From Alteromonas lipotrueae (lineage in GTDB: Bacteria > Pseudomonadota > Gammaproteobacteria > Enterobacterales > Alteromonadaceae), in contig NZ_JAESDI010000003.1 of NCBI RefSeq assembly GCF_019249215.1, forward strand, positions 1 through 64,000: a stretch of 64,000 nt of DNA, written 5' to 3'. The position numbers and the translations under genes were made by a program. Under the pieces are notes generated by a model, which was not told the origin of the DNA, made no database searches, and was given only the letters and a program-made list of their open reading frames with translations. Shown in pieces: positions 63,446-64,000 of the stretch. How positions within the stretch are numbered: position 1 is the first letter of the stretch; each line of letters opens with the position of its first letter.

Positions 63446-64000
63446 TTAGTCTTGCACTCTAGCAAGAGCGTCGCTCCATAAGGTTACCTGATTACGACCC
63501 AACGATTTCGACTTAAATAACGCGAGATCGGCTTGATCGATAAGTTCAGAAGGCGTTGTCGCATTAAAGCGAATAGAGGTTACGCCCAAGCTACAGGTAA
63601 TCGCGATATCATCAAAGCGACAAACTTGAATGGTTTCTCGCATGTTTTCAGCTATACGCATGGCTTGGTGAGAGGAGGTATCTGGCAATACAATGCAGAA
63701 CTCCTCCCCACCAAACCTCGCTACTACATCGTTTTGACGGACGCAGCTCTGCAAGGTATTGGCAACGCCACGAAGCACTGAATCACCCACGGTGTGCCCG
63801 TAACTATCATTGATAGATTTGAAATAGTCGATGTCTATCATAATCACACAATAGTCTTCAGACTGTGGATTTCTTGCAAAATCCCGCTTCATCAAATCAA
63901 ACAAAACACGGCGATTAAAACAGTTTGTTAATGGGTCTCGTGTGGCTAAATAGCCAAGTTCTTGGTTGCGCTGTTTCGACACAATAAAGCGACGATAAAT
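63446..64000 (-). CDS. GGDEF domain diguanylate cyclase (5' part outside window)
   Basis: The C-terminal part of a protein whose frame stays open to the right edge; a GTG at 63982 is available but the domain is preceded by further coding sequence, so I treat the gene as partial. DPLTNCFNRRVLFD starts the GGDEF domain, followed by IMIDIDYFKSINDSYGHTVGD and the active-site FGGEEF. An inhibitory I-site RQND stands five residues before it. All residues for making c-di-GMP are present. Sensor domains, if any, lie outside the window. Confidence 0.9.
   Translation of the reverse strand: MYRRFIVSKQRNQELGYLATRDPLTNCFNRRVLFDLMKRDFARNPQSEDYCVIMIDIDYFKSINDSYGHTVGDSVLRGVANTLQSCVRQNDVVARFGGEEFCIVLPDTSSHQAMRIAENMRETIQVCRFDDIAITCSLGVTSIRFNATTPSELIDQADLALFKSKSLGRNQVTLWSDALARVQD

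Overview
The window looks like chromosomal DNA of a marine gammaproteobacterium of the Alteromonadaceae, most likely Alteromonas or a close relative. This is inferred from moderate GC, many TonB-dependent receptors (three complete ones here), secreted metallopeptidases, a YbiI-type C4 zinc-finger protein, a class I adenylate cyclase and a sucrose phosphorylase locus. I saw no rRNA, tRNA, insertion sequence, CRISPR array or prophage.

Layout. 1-8.3 kb: a GT25 glycosyltransferase, YaeQ, an atypical RecQ-family helicase, a YihY-type membrane protein and a short UvrA paralog. 8.5-10.3 kb: a MarR regulator with two operator-like palindromes, a frameshifted membrane-protein remnant, and on the opposite strand a colicin V-like double-glycine peptide followed by a small two-helix membrane protein (candidate microcin and immunity pair). 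10.4-16.2 kb: a TonB-dependent receptor, a divergent DUF885 metallopeptidase and an alpha/beta hydrolase. 16.6-23.6 kb: redox and stress genes (glutaredoxin-MauE fusion, PfpI/DJ-1, two SDRs) and two LysR regulators, each divergent from small enzyme genes (DUF1330; DUF2798 plus a quinol-type monooxygenase). 23.9-31.4 kb: a large Asp-box beta-propeller protein, a second TonB receptor convergent with a PepSY protein, and a secreted EEP-fold hydrolase. 31.6-38.7 kb: a histidine-rich membrane protein, an M1 lipoprotein peptidase, YbiI, a BlaI/M56-TonB regulatory pair with tandem TACA-N2-TGTA operators, a HxlR/SDR divergent pair and a small membrane protein. 39.0-40.9 kb: a Tat-exported PLP enzyme next to an exported RidA protein.

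41.3-47.2 kb is a sucrose uptake and phosphorolysis locus: TonB receptor, MFS permease and GH13 sucrose phosphorylase, preceded by a perfect 16-bp palindrome typical of LacI-family operators. 47.5-50.6 kb is a compact four-gene cassette without signal peptides: a pesticin-type lysozyme, two small unknown proteins and a 551-residue (550 from the ATG) peptidoglycan-binding-like protein with a hydrophobic C-terminus. 50.8-55.7 kb holds a YHYH lipoprotein, two unknown exported or anchored proteins and a vanadium haloperoxidase homolog. 55.8-64 kb returns to housekeeping-type genes: glutathione transferase, U32 peptidase family protein, acyl-CoA thioesterase, cupin lipoprotein, a shortened class I adenylate cyclase, a nitroreductase and a GGDEF protein that runs off the right edge.

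The two regions I consider most likely to hold an undescribed system are the microcin-like pair at 9.66-10.14 kb and the lysozyme/peptidoglycan-binding cassette at 47.5-50.6 kb. All assignments are from reading the sequence; no database search was run.
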